Of a stretch of 64,000 nt of DNA, positions 21,307-31,995 are shown piece after piece. How positions within the stretch are numbered: the first letter of the stretch is position 1; each line of letters starts with the position of its first letter. Source of the DNA: Azolla caroliniana (Eukaryota; Polypodiophyta); the NCBI GenBank assembly GCA_043228905.1, contig JBHGNT010000002.1, positions 18,972,001 through 19,036,000 on the forward strand. Direction: 5' to 3'. The notes under the pieces are model-generated. The model was not told the origin of the DNA. It was given only the letters and a program-made list of their open reading frames with translations, and did not search any database. The translations under genes and the position numbers were made by a program.

Positions 21307-21363
21307 CAGTATCCAGACAAACCTTGTCCTCAATTAGCGTCGACTCGTTACACTCGTCGTCTT

Positions 21364-21376
21364 AAGGGGGGGATAG
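21364..21376 (+). other. G1 polypurine tract
   Basis: AAGGGGGGGATAG directly precedes the 3' LTR. Confidence 0.88.
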
Positions 21377-21839
21377 TGTCATGATATGGCAAGACTCGAA
21401 CCCATGACCTTATGTTATATGGGTCGAGCTCTTGACCATTATACCATCTATTGTAATACGCAGTATATTATTTTCATTTAAGTTTTATTATAGGAAATTA
21501 ATGTATATTCTAGATTTCTCTGGAACATTCTAGAAGCTTCAGGACTCCTCTTGAGAACACTATAAAAGGAGGCACAAGGCATTATGTATAACCAAATTGG
21601 TTCAACGCTAGTCTTAAGCCTCATAGCCATTTTGTACTTACTCTTCATATAATATATCATATGTTATCATCATCTCTCTCCCTCTCTCTCTCGTCCTCGC
21701 TATCTCTCTCTCTCTCTCTCTCTCTCTTCTCTTCTCTCTCCCTCTCTCGGGAGTCTTACGCAGTCTCGTCCTCTTAGTACTAATAGTACTTCCCTTCTCC
21801 AGTACTAATTCTCTCTCTATTTTAGTACTATTCCTGACA
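21377..21839 (+). repeat. G1 3' LTR
   Basis: 463 bp, matching 3640-4090; the length difference lies in the CT microsatellite (about 21672-21740). It carries the antisense tRNA-like boxes (TGGTATAATGG and GGGTTCGAGTC) at 21382-21457. Confidence 0.9.
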
Positions 21840-24140
21840 CTGGGCCGAGGGGGTCCGGACGATCGTCTATATCCAAAACCGGATTGGAGACAAGGTGTCA
21901 GCACATGAGCTGTATTTCGGGCGGAAATCGAATTTGAGACACCTTCGGATATTCGGCAACATAACATATGTGCATGTACTAGATGAGAAGCGGAGGAAGC
22001 TGGATCCGAAGTTGGAGAAGTGCATCCTAGTCGGTTACTCGCATGAGCAAATGGGGTATAAGTGCTATAACCCCTAGACTAAGCACGTCTAAGTAAGTCG
22101 AGATGTTGAGTTTGATGAGACGGCATCATGGTACTCCTTATCGACTCCAACTCCTGACGAAGACCCGATTTCGGAAGATGAAGCTAGTGAGCTCGAGGAG
22201 GTCCAGGTAGAAGATGAAGAGTTCGACACTCTAGAAGAGAGTCCGATCTCATTTTGATTGAGTGGACCGAATAAGCGGCTAAGTCGGGATGACCAGTCGG
22301 ATGAAGAACCGGTGAGTAGTGGAGACTCTGCCATGCTCTCCCCGCACAAGGAACCGAGGAGACGGTTCACACGCAAAGAGAAAGGGAAGCAAAAACTGTC
22401 GGAATATGAAACCGGCAACGTTGAGTCGGATCAGAGCGAATCCGACTCTGGAAAGGATGAAGGTGGATCTTCGGGAACAAAGTCTGAACTGGCCAAGAAG
22501 GGCCCCAAACCGGGTGATGACAAGTTACATCGGTCTTCCCGCTAGAAGAACCCTGTTACGCGCTATGGGTACAATGAGTACATGGCACATCATTATGCGT
22601 TCATGACTAAGGTGGCAGAAGTACGTGAGTTGGAGAGCTATGTAGAAGCGGCAAAGGACACAAATTGACATGCCACTATGGAGGAAGAAATGCGGGCACT
22701 AGATGCCAATGACACATGGGACCTCGTTGACCCTCCCCGACACTGTAAACTGATCGGTTGAAAATGGGTGTACAAGGTAAAGAACAATGCCGACGGTTCG
22801 GTTAACCGGTACAAGGCCCGATTAGTGGCGAAGGGATACAAACAGACCCACGGAATCGACTACGACGAGACCTTCGCTTTGGTAGCGAAGATGATGATGG
22901 TTCGTGTGGTACTGGCGGTTGCTGCGGCAAGGGGATGGCATCTTCACCAAATGGACGTGAAGAATGTGTTTCTTCAAGGTGACCTTGAAGAATGGGTCTA
23001 TATGATCCAACCTCCTGGTTTTTAGTCGGAGATGAACAAGTCGGCGGTGTGCCGGCTTAAGCAGACGCTTTACGGTTCTGAAACAAGCCCCATGAGCTTG
23101 GAATGTGAAGATCACGCACTGGTTGTGTAATATGGGGTTTGTGACCTCTAAATCTGACTCATCGTTGTTCATCCGACAAGGTCTGGACGGTCCGGTTTGC
23201 ATCTTACTTTATGTAGATGATTTAGTCATCACCGGACCCAAACTCAATGAAATCGACCGTGTCAAGGCCCAGTTGTCGGACGCATTTGAAATGAAGAACT
23301 TGGGGGACCTTCATTATTTTCTTGGGATCGAGGTGATCCGAACCACCGATGGAATATTTCTCTCACAAAGACACTATGTGCTGAATATGATGTACACGTT
23401 CAACATGACGGAATGCCGACCAATCTCCACACCCCTGGACTGGAACCAGAAGCTCTGTCCCGACTCCGGACTGGCCTGCGATGAGAAACGGTTCCGACAA
23501 ATAGTCGGAAGTCTGATATACTTGACAATCACCCGACCCGACATCAGCTATCCGGCCAGTGTGATCAACCAATTCATGCAGAAGCCGACCGTCGAGCACC
23601 TTTAGTGTGCACACTGGATATTCCGGTACGTTAGCGGCACAAAGGACCGAGGACTGTTATCCCAACATGGTATAACTGAAGAGGTAGTCGGATGCACAGA
23701 TGCTGAATGGGCTTGTGATGCATTGGATCGTCGATCCACCTCTGGTTACATGTTTTCTCTTGGTAGCGCGACTGTTGCGTGGAGCAACAAGAAGTAGCCA
23801 ACAGTGGTTGTTGAGTATCGGGGCGCTACCAATGCCACCTGTGCAGCCGATCTGGCTTCGGCAACTGCTGCGAGATCTCCGGATCGAGGTGCCGACCCCG
23901 ATCCTGATCTATTACGAGAACATGAGCAGCATACAGCTCGCCAAGAACCCCATATTCCATGCTCGAACAAAGCACATAGAAGTGCATTATCACTTCATGC
24001 GTGAGCGGGTCTTGAGCGGTGAAGTCAAACTTCGGTATGTTTAGACGGATCGACAGGTTGCCGACATCTTCACCAAACCGCTCAGATTGGACAAGTTGTA
24101 ACACTTCACCAAAATGCTTGGTGTTCAACATCTTGACGTG
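21840..24140 (+). pseudogene. C1 integrase C-terminus, RT and RNase H
   Basis: Resumes with WAEAVRT.VYIQNRIGDKVS, past the integrase core, which is deleted. ELYFGRK and VHVLDEKRRKLDPK follow. [53 protein letters not shown] (YVDD at about 23210), NLGDLHYFLGIEVI. RNase [52 protein letters not shown]. More than ten stops and frameshifts (for example TGA at 22667 and 22759, frameshift near 23085). Compare C2 and C5. Confidence 0.9.
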
Positions 24141-24649
24141 CTGCACTTGAGGGGGAGAACGGGCATGGGCAAAGGCAAAGAAACTGCTGATGGCACCGGA
24201 CAACCGGAGAGGAAGAAAGAACCAACAAAGGGGGAGACAAGAGGAAAAAGGAAGCCGAGTCGACGAAGGAAATCGGCACATCCAAGAAAGTCGGAACGAG
24301 CGGCAGTGGCGGCAGAGTCAAGAAGGACAGAGCCGACTAGAAGGAGAAGGCTAAGACCCGGACATGGTATGATGTGGTGAAGGGCCTGAAACCAGAAGAG
24401 GAGTTGGAGAACACAAACTAGGACAAGAGCTGGAACGAAGCGGGAGTGATCGATTCGGACAAGGACTAGAACGAATCAGAGACTGCTGATTCGCTTCAAC
24501 AGTTGGATTTGGAGGAGCTGGATCAACTAAAGGCCAAGTGGACATGGATGCAGCGGAAGTCGACGCCAACACAAAGGAACCGACGGGTCGACAAGCGTGG
24601 GAGTTGCAACATCGAGGGAGCTGAAATGGGCTTGGTGAGCAGACAAGCT
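24141..24649 (+). pseudogene. C1 C-terminal extension (first part)
   Basis: Past the RNase H end HLDVLHLRG, whose DNA TTGAGGGGGAG looks like a polypurine tract, the element continues for about 660 bp instead of entering its LTR. In one frame it encodes KAKTRTWYDVVKGLK, then SWNEA, then ELDQLKAKW and QRKSTPTQRN. C2 encodes KAKTRTWSDVVKGLK, KSWNE, DQLKAK and QRKSTPT at the same place, and C5 starts the same segment. I do not recognise the domain. It is split by C6 at 24649 and resumes at 48398. Confidence 0.65.
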
Positions 24650-25049
24650 TGTTGAGAAGCAAGCTCAACAAAGGTATGTGATGCTTATTGAGAAATAAGC
24701 TATAATAGCTATTAGCTAATTAGCATTTACCGATGCATAGCTATTTAGCTACAAACAACTAATTAGCTATTGGTAGGTAATTAGTTGCATATATAAGTCA
24801 CTTATGTACTTACGTAAAATGTGTAGTAAGTAGAAAAAGAAAGTAAGAGTGAGAGTAGAGTAGAGAGAAGAAGAACAGAAAACAGAAAACAGATAAGAGC
24901 AAGTTGAGCTCTGCGCGTAATGCGATAGAAGCTTTTGGACTGTGCAGAGGTAAGTCTCCTTCCCCCTTTCTTTCTGTCTTGAGCACACTAACAATTCAAC
25001 ACATCACAATCTGTTGCGCACACAGAAGAGCTGTAGCGCCTTCGTAACA
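24650..25049 (+). repeat. C6 5' LTR
   Basis: 400 bp. It contains repeated TAATTAGCTA-type motifs (24700-24790) and TATATAAGTCAC near 24790, a likely TATA region, then a GAGAGTAGAG-rich leader. Confidence 0.92.
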
Positions 25050-25067
25050 TGGTATCAGAGCAAAGTT
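25050..25067 (+). other. C6 primer-binding site
   Basis: TGGTATCAGAGCAAAGTT follows the LTR directly; the first 12 bases match the initiator tRNA-Met primer. Confidence 0.93.
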
Positions 25068-25175
25068 GCTCATAAAGAAGATTAGAGTAGTACAAATCTG
25101 GAAAGTTTGGTTCTGGTTGTTGATCTGAATTAGAGAGAGATTTTTCTGTGAAGTTAACCCTAATTGAAAGAGATA

Positions 25176-26100
25176 ATGGCTGCTGAGAATGGAAGCCAAA
25201 TAGTCATAGAAAAGTTGGATAAAAACAATTTCAAGGCGTGGAAATTCAGAATGACAAATTTCGTTATGGGGAAAGGATATTGGGATTATATTGAAGGAGA
25301 CCTAGAAGAGGCTCTAGAGATCCCTGAAGAAAATGCAATTGCTGCACAGATTAAAGCATTTAAGGAATGAAATCAAGGGGCAAGAAAGGTATGGCATTGG
25401 CTCTTACTTAGCATCTTAGATTCGATGCTTGGACACATACAAGATGCTATGCTTCCAAAAGAAGCTTGGGATAGTTTAGTAAAACTGTTTGCAGTGAACA
25501 CAAAGGCTAGAAAGCTTCAGTTGAAGACTGAGCTAAATACCTTGGAAAAAGGTTAGATGTCAGTGAATGAGTATGCTCTGAAAATAAAGAGCATATGTGA
25601 ATCACTTGCTTCTATCAATGTGAAGGTAGAAGATGATGATAAGGTGGAAATATGCTTAAGAGGCTTAGGACCTCAATATAAAAGCTTCAAAACATCTATT
25701 CTCACAAGGAATAACATTCCAAGTTTTCTAGATTTGGTTTCAATGCTTGTAGTGGAAGAAAGAAATCAGATGGATGATGTAAACAAAGGAAACTCTGAGA
25801 CTGAGGGACATCCCCTCTACAATAGTGCTGGAAGAGGCCATGGAAGATTTGGTTCAGCTAGAACCAACAACAATAGTTATTAAGGAAGAGGACATGTTAC
25901 AAGTGGAAGAAACAACATCAGAAGCATGGGGAGCAATCGAGACAGAGGTAAGCAAACTTATTTGAATGATGATGGCTGTTGGTATTGTGGAAAACCAAGC
26001 CATACACAGGCTGAATCCTATAAAAAGCAAAATGATGAAAAAAGAGGGAAGAGACAACGAAATAATTATGCCTCAACTTGTGAAGACTGTGATAAAGATG
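25176..26100 (+). pseudogene. C6 gag
   Basis: ATG at 25176 (MAAENGSQIVIEKLD). Copia gag-2 domain: NFKAWKFRMTNFVMGKGYWDYIEGD, LPKEAWDSLVKLFA, LRGLGPQYKSF. Zinc knuckle CWYCGKPSHTQAES at about 25977-26018; the fourth Cys is Ser. In-frame stops at about 25368 (TGA), 25555 (TAG) and 25880 (TAA). The closeness of the stop-free pieces to one frame suggests mostly point mutation. Confidence 0.9.
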
Positions 26101-27335
26101 GTGCATTTGTGGTGCAACATGAAACGACATCAATGGTTGAATGTTCACAAAGATGCAATGAAGAGTTTATGTGGTATGTAGATTCTGGGGCATCTAATCA
26201 TATGTAAGGACATGCAAACTGGTTTGAAAGTCTAAGAGAACTAGAGATTCTTGGTTATGTACAAACATGTGATAATACTACTCACCAAATAGAGCATATG
26301 TTGGAGATATTCCATTGTGGGAAGAAAAAGGAAAAACTAAGTATATGCTGAATGTGATGCATGTTCCAAACCTTGCAAAAAATTTGATTTCTGTTGGACA
26401 AATAGTAGAGCAAGGAATGCAAGTTAAGTTCAAGCAAAGTGGATGCTTTATAGAGAAACGGGGAAAACTTATTGCAAAAGGAAAACGTCAAGGAAGAATG
26501 TTTGTGTTAGATGTGGATATGCCTAAAAAGATTACAACCATGTTTGCAGAAGGAATGAGTGTAATCTCAGATGTGGAGATGTGGCATAAAAGAATCGGTC
26601 ACATACGTATGCAAACCTTGAAAAATATGTTGAGGAAAAATGCAGTGGTTGGACTGCCTAAGCTAAAAGACTGTGAGATGAGCAAAATATGTGAAGCATG
26701 TCAATATGGAAAACAAAACAGGTTGCCTTTCCCTCATGAAAGACATGTAAACAAATCTTTTTTTGGATTTGGTACATATAGATGTATGGGGACCAACAAA
26801 AAATGCATCAATTAGTGGATGTAAATTTTATGTAACTTTCATTGATGATTGCTCAAGGAAAACATGGGTTTACTTCACGAAAGAAAAAAGTGAAGTATTT
26901 GATTGTTTCTGTAAGTTTAAATGCATGGTAGAAAAGCAGGTTGGAACTAGAATAAAATGCCTAAGATCTGATGGAGGAGGAGAATACTTCTCAAATGAGT
27001 TTTCTGATTTTCTATGTAATCAAGGAATAAGGAGATAGTTTACATGTAGATATACTCCACAACAAAATGGAGTTGCTGAGAGAAAAAATAGAACTCTAGT
27101 GAAGATAGCAAGAGCCATAATGACAGAAAAAAATATGCCATTGTATTACTGGATAGAAGATGTAAACACAACAAACTATATCCTAAATAAATGTATAACA
27201 TCTGGAGTACATGAAGTAACTCCTGAAGAATGTTTCGATGGCAAGAAGCCTAGTTTAGAACACTTAAAAGTGTTTCGATGCCTTGCTTATGTTCATGTAC
27301 TTGCTAAAGTAAGAAGTAAGCTTGATCCAAAAGCT
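26101..27335 (+). pseudogene. C6 protease and integrase
   Basis: Protease active site WYVDSGASNHM is intact at about 26170-26205, followed by TAA. Integrase: zinc domain MWHKRIGHIRMQTLKNM ... CEACQYGK; core VHIDVWGP (Asp), LRSDGGGEYF (Asp), QQNGVAERKNRTL (Glu). Catalytic triad retained. Frameshifts near 26300 and 26770, TAG at 27037. The frame leaves at KLDPKA (27335) into G2 and resumes at 45798 with EKCVIVGYSEE. Confidence 0.92.
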
Positions 27336-27818
27336 TGTTAGCCGGCCGGCAAAAACTGTGTTATCGCTAGGGCCGGACAATGGCCTAACACAGGGTGTCC
27401 CCTTGAGACACTTCACCAAAGGGGTGTTGCGGTGAGATAAAGTTAGATCCACTATTAATGGAACCCTAATTGGTTACTAAGCGGCAAGATCATTAGTCAC
27501 AATACACGTGTAGGATAAATTACACTTAGCACAGAACGATAATTAATAATGATTAAGATACAAAACAACAACACTATTAATTATCCGCTTCTGATTACAA
27601 TCTAACTGGGCCCTTTTATAAGTCTCCGGCTTTAGGTACAAACTGGTGCCAACCGGCAACCGACTACGAACCGGTCCAGATCCGGATTGGCATACCGATT
27701 CCGGGTCCGTCTGTTCGCTTCTCAAAATCATAATAATTCTATATTATAACTAATCAGCTCCTGGTTATTAATTATCCCCCTTTTCCCATTCTGGACTTCC
27801 CTTGCCGGCCGACTAACA
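27336..27818 (-). repeat. G2 3' LTR
   Basis: 483 bp, with sense-strand CTATAAAAGGGCC (TATA box) near 27610-27622. The inner edge is followed by CATGGCACGCCCGTGGGAC, where a polypurine tract was expected but not seen. 27819-27955 holds nothing else recognisable. Confidence 0.88.
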
Positions 27819-27955
27819 CATGGCACGCCCGTGGGACAGTACCTTGTACGTCGAATCCCACGATCCGGCCTTCATTCATCCTCCAAAATGTCCAAAATGC
27901 TTTGATCTAAGGGTTCCAATGGTTCCTCGGGAAGCTGTTTTGTCATCTGCTGCTG

Positions 27956-30523
27956 CTATTGTTCCTCCTCCTGTTGTTCCTGCGGCTGTGGCTGCTCTTC
28001 TTGCCGCTCTGGCTTTAGTTGTGGTTGCTGCTGGTTGACGTTCGTTGCCTGCGGCTCCGTTGGTCTGACCGGCTCTGTCTCCATTTCCGGCTCGACTGGT
28101 CTTACCAGCTCTTCCTCCTTTTCCGGCTCTACCGGTCTTGGCGTCTCCTGGTTCTGTTGTGTGGCATGCACCGGTTCCTGCAGATGACCTTCCTTTAGTG
28201 GCTCCTCCTGAGTACTATCTGGTTGGCTTCCCCCGGCTTTAACCGGCGTTTGTTCTGAAGATGGCTCCTTGTCACTGATGCTAATCGCCGTAGTTTTCTT
28301 GGCCACTTCTTGCCGTCACCGTTCCCATTCATACTTTTCAAAACGGAGTTGGTTGTCCAACTGGTCATCATCCAGCTGTGCCACCAACTGGCGTACCGCC
28401 ACCCTCTGCTCATCAACCAAGGATATGAAATCATCCGACAATTCATCTTTTATTGCTTCAATGTTTTCTTTATCCAGGATGTTTTCTTTCCACCGGTTTT
28501 CCGCATTTGGCCGCAACAACTGTAGCTCTGCTGCCTGCTTAGCCCACTTCGACCACCATTGTATTGAGCTTTCTTCCACCAATTGCTTTGTTCGATTCCT
28601 CCATGCTAGTACGATGTCCCGGATCCGCCCCAGCCCCATCTTTGACTTGTTTTCCGCGGCCTGTTTTTCGTCCTTCAATTGTTTGATTAGGCTTGCGGTT
28701 GCCACTTCTTGGCTTCTGTAGTGCATGAGTTGGGTCTGATATGTCGTCTGAACTCTGTTCAGAGTCATTGTAGCGCGCTCTATTTCCGCATGGTGCTGCA
28801 CTTGCAGGTCCAATCGCTCTTTCGCTGTTGCCACTAGTTGTTTCGCTACTTCGGCTCCCTTCGACTGCTCTTCCATAAATGCCGCCGTCAACCGGTTAAT
28901 TTCCTCCCGGAGTTCCATGCACTTTTCCTACTGCCGGTCACTTTCAGTAGTCAATTTCTTATGATCGGCATCCAAATGCTTATAATCCCGGTGCAGTCGG
29001 TTGAAGTCGTCGGTTTTCTGTTTGAGCTTTTGATTGATAAGCCGATGAGCGCGGTCCTCACGGTCTTTTTGTTGCCGGAACTCTTCTTTGAGGTGCTCAA
29101 TCTCCACTTCTGCCGTCCTCCGAAGTTTCTCTTTTTCTTGCAGGAGTTTGTCTTTCTCTTCTTTCAGCCAATCATATGCTTGATGATCTCTTCTCAAGCT
29201 TTCCTCTTTTCGGTAGAGGCTGTCGACCGTTCTCCTTTGTTCCTCCTCCGCCGCTTTTTTCAATTCTCATTCCCTGGCTCGTAAGGTTTCTTGTGCTGCT
29301 AGGTCTTCCCTTAATGTTGTGAGCTTCTGTGCTGATGATTTATGAGTATCCGGGCCTGCTGCCGTCACTGGGGTTTGATTGTTCTGGAGAGTTACCGAGG
29401 TCACTGGTTCCGATTGCTGTGGTCCTTCTATGACCAACTTGGCCATTTCTGTTTTGGCCTTCTCTATGTCTTCTTCCATGCTCCGGATTCTTGACCGGGC
29501 CTTCTCTAATTCCTCGGTTGTGGCTAGCAACCGGGCTTCCTGCGCTTTCTCTTCCGCTTCTAACTGGCAGATGACCCCAGTCACTTGTTCTGCTACCCAT
29601 CGGAGCCATTGACTGCCGGTGCCATGTTGTTGTGCCGGTTCTGGTCGTGGGATGGCATTTTCACTGGTCACGAGCCTACTATTGACGGTTACGTCAAACG
29701 GCCGCTCCGGTTCTGGCTGTTGCTGCAGCTGCGGCAATGCTGGCAATTCAATGACTGGTTCTTGATCCACCGGTACTGCCGTGTCCTGGACTGCGGGTTC
29801 TGCGATGTCCTGCTGCAACACTTGCTCCGTCCCTGATTCTTGTTGAGCCAGTTCTGTCGCCTTCCTAGGCTGCGGCTCCTTAGGGAGGGCTTCCAGTATA
29901 ATATCCTCCATTGGCCTTGATGTCCCCCCTTCGTGGCCCTTTTCACTTGTCTGGTGACGACATAACAACGTCTCCGTCGGCTCGTCTTCCTGCTGTTCTT
30001 CCACCAGTGTCTTGCTATTGATTAACGCTGCCAAGGGGTCCTGCCCCTACGTTTTCTCCGGTTGCTGTTCTGCTTGTTGTTTCGACAGGCACAACTTGAT
30101 TTTCAATGGTCTCCCCGAGGTGTCCACCACCGCCTCCTTCTCTGCCAGCCGCTTTCGATTAGGCCGTTCCTTCGCTTGGGTAGCTAGGAGTTGCTGCCGT
30201 TTTGAAGCTTTTTTGGGGGTCTTTTCTGTCGGTCTTCCCCTCTTTCTTTGTTTCATGGGCTCCACTGGCAGTGCTAACAAAGTGAGCCATTGCGCCACTG
30301 CTGTCCACATCTTTTTGCCACCTTTTATTGAGATGATGGCAACGCTCAAGCCGTTGGCGATCATTACCGGCAAATCCACCTGTACTCCCTCATAGGTAGC
30401 TATGATCAAACCGGCTCTATTCCTGGGCATCACCGGTGGTCGGGGGTATACATGACCATACTCGTGGATTACCCGAGCAATTTCCCGAAACAATAGGTCT
30501 TCACCGCCTTGCATGCGGTACAT
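27956..30523 (-). pseudogene. G2 extra ORF downstream of integrase (main part)
   Basis: One minus-strand frame of 856 codons broken by four stops (about 30047, 29267, 28928, 28316). First section: REIARVIHEYGHVYPRPP, RNRAGLIIATYEGVQVDLPV and WLTLLALPVEP, then a basic patch (MKQRKRGRPTEKTPKK). This resembles the plant-transposon-protein domain found with Athila/Tat elements, by memory only. The remainder is rich in Glu, Gln, Lys and Arg with long heptad-like coiled coils (KLRRTAEVEIEHLKEEF; EEINRLTAAFMEEQSK) and ends in a Pro/Glu/Thr-rich tail. No signal peptide or membrane segment seen, so an Env role is not supported. Confidence 0.68.
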
Positions 30524-30816
30524 TGTCGCGAAGTTTCGCGCATGTTTGTTACTCGGGCGGGACCACGAGGGTCTTGGACTAGGGAGTACTCAAGGGATTG
30601 AGAAGACCCGAGGTTTGCTTTACGACAATACTACTTCCCGACCCCTTCCCGAGCAAGGTCTCGTTGCCCTTTGTTTTGTGAGGCCGGTGGCTCTCGTTGA
30701 TCACGACTCGTCGACCTTCCAAGATCACCGCACGAGCCAAGTGACCAAATGGGTACAAGCAAGATGAGCACGCAACATGAACGCACAAGGGGACGATAAC
30801 AAAAACACGAATGTCC

Positions 30817-31110
30817 GTACGTCTTTATGAGGAGGAGAGGTGCATGGGCACGCCCAAACGCTCCCTCGTCACAAGATGTCGAACGTACGAGGAAGACACA
30901 AAACACATGCACAAATGCTCGTACGCCTTTATGAGGAGGAGAGGTGCATGGGCAAGCTCGAACGGTCCCCTCGTCACAAGATGGCCGAACGTACACGGAA
31001 GACACAAACACACGCACAAATGCTTGTACGCCTTTATGAGGAGGAGAGGTGCATGGGCAAGCCCGAACGGTCCCCTCGTCACAAGACGGCCGAACCTACA
31101 CGGAAGACAC
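30817..31110. repeat. Three tandem repeats of about 104 bp
   Basis: Units start at 30817, 30921 and 31026 with GTACGYCTTTATGAGGAGG. Each contains GAGGTGCATGGGCA, CTCGTCACAAGA and GAAGACAC. The last unit ends near 31110. It lies inside the solo LTR Y. The open frames across it are by-products of repetition. Confidence 0.9.
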
Positions 31111-31687
31111 GAATAAAGAAAGAAGGAGAGAAAGAAACACAAATGATATCGACCAAAGAGATAAATACGTGTTCGGTTCCAACGCAAGAGGAACCTTTAT
31201 AAAATAGGGTTTTGTTTACAATGGCAACTTATAGTTAACCACAAGCTCAATGAAAACATAAATATTAAATGCCCTTAGAGAAAAAAGCAAATCCGAACAC
31301 GGCGAAGATGAACACAGGAGCACCACCAAAATGCCAATCCCAACGAACCACGACCTCCTGAACGGCGAGCACACGGGCTCGCAACGAAGAACAGGGCAGA
31401 GCAACGTCGAACCAAAGAAGCTTGGGCTCACGATCACTTCGAGTGCCGACGCGAAGAAGACGAGCACGTGGCGATGGGGGGGGATGAAGGGGTATGAGAT
31501 GAAGAGAAGTGGTGAATAAGAAGATGAGGAGCTTCGAAGGAAAATTGGCAATAGTCTCCTCCTCCCAAAACGTCCTCCCGAATGAGCCCCCCCCGACCTC
31601 CTTTTATAGGAAAAAAAAGAAGGGGGGGTCGCCAAATTTGTCTTCAGTGAAAAAGGAATAAAATTCCTTAAATCGCGCTGCATTGTA

Positions 31688-31756
31688 AGTCCAAATTCAA
31701 ACCATGCACCTCTAGGTAATAGTCAATGTGACTATCCACTAGCCCACTAACTCTCT
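31688..31756 (-). other. tRNA-like segment in solo LTR Y
   Basis: On the minus strand TGGGCTAGTGG matches a Pol III A box, and GGTTTGAATTTGG, about 40 bases further, resembles a B box. No full cloverleaf was evident. A tRNA-derived SINE head or relic is possible. Confidence 0.4.
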
Positions 31757-31995
31757 CTTATATAATATATAAATCTATCTCTATAAATTCATAGCATGTC
31801 TCCCCTCTACCTTTTATCTCTCCTCTCTCTTACTTTTTGCACGAGCTTCTATACCTCCTTTTCACCTTTTCTTTTCCTTTTTAATTTGCATATGCACAAT
31901 TAATCGCTTTTGTGTGCACACACATTGCACATGCACATTTTTTAACCCCCCCTTTCGCCGGTTTTTCCCACTCTCAAGCACGCCACATCACGACA

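Larger units (their letters stand above)
3640..21839 (+). mobile_element. G1: Ty3/gypsy chromovirus, with A and C3 nested inside
   Basis: LTRs at 3640-4090 and 21377-21839, both TGTCATGATATGG to CCTGACA. Internal order gag, protease, RT, RNase H, integrase, chromodomain identifies a chromovirus. Element A splits the gag at 4442/11297 and C3 splits the RT/RNase H junction at 13498/19140. Own length without insertions is about 5.7 kb. The two flanks (GATGG left, CTGGG right) do not form a duplication: the C1 sequence resumes about 330 bp further on, so host DNA was deleted at the right edge. Many stops (TAG, TAA, TGA) show it is dead. Confidence 0.92.
30524..31995 (-). repeat. Solo LTR-like insertion (Y) in the G2 extra ORF
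   Basis: 1,472 bp with ends TGTCGCGAAG and ATCACGACA. The left part (GGGCGGGACCACGAGGGTCTTGGACTAGGG) parallels the start of the A-type LTRs (GGGCGGGAACCAC..GGTTTTGGACTAGG), so it is probably a longer relative. It splits the extra ORF between GEYAARH and YRMQGG. Flanking 4-mers (ACAT and ATGC) do not match. It contains a 104-bp tandem repeat and a tRNA-like stretch. The strand follows A-type LTRs. Confidence 0.6.

Noticed and set aside
30825-31202. Repetitive 'protein' with MRRRGAW or EEERCMG units
   Set aside because: It arises from translating the 104-bp tandem DNA repeat; no start context or homology.
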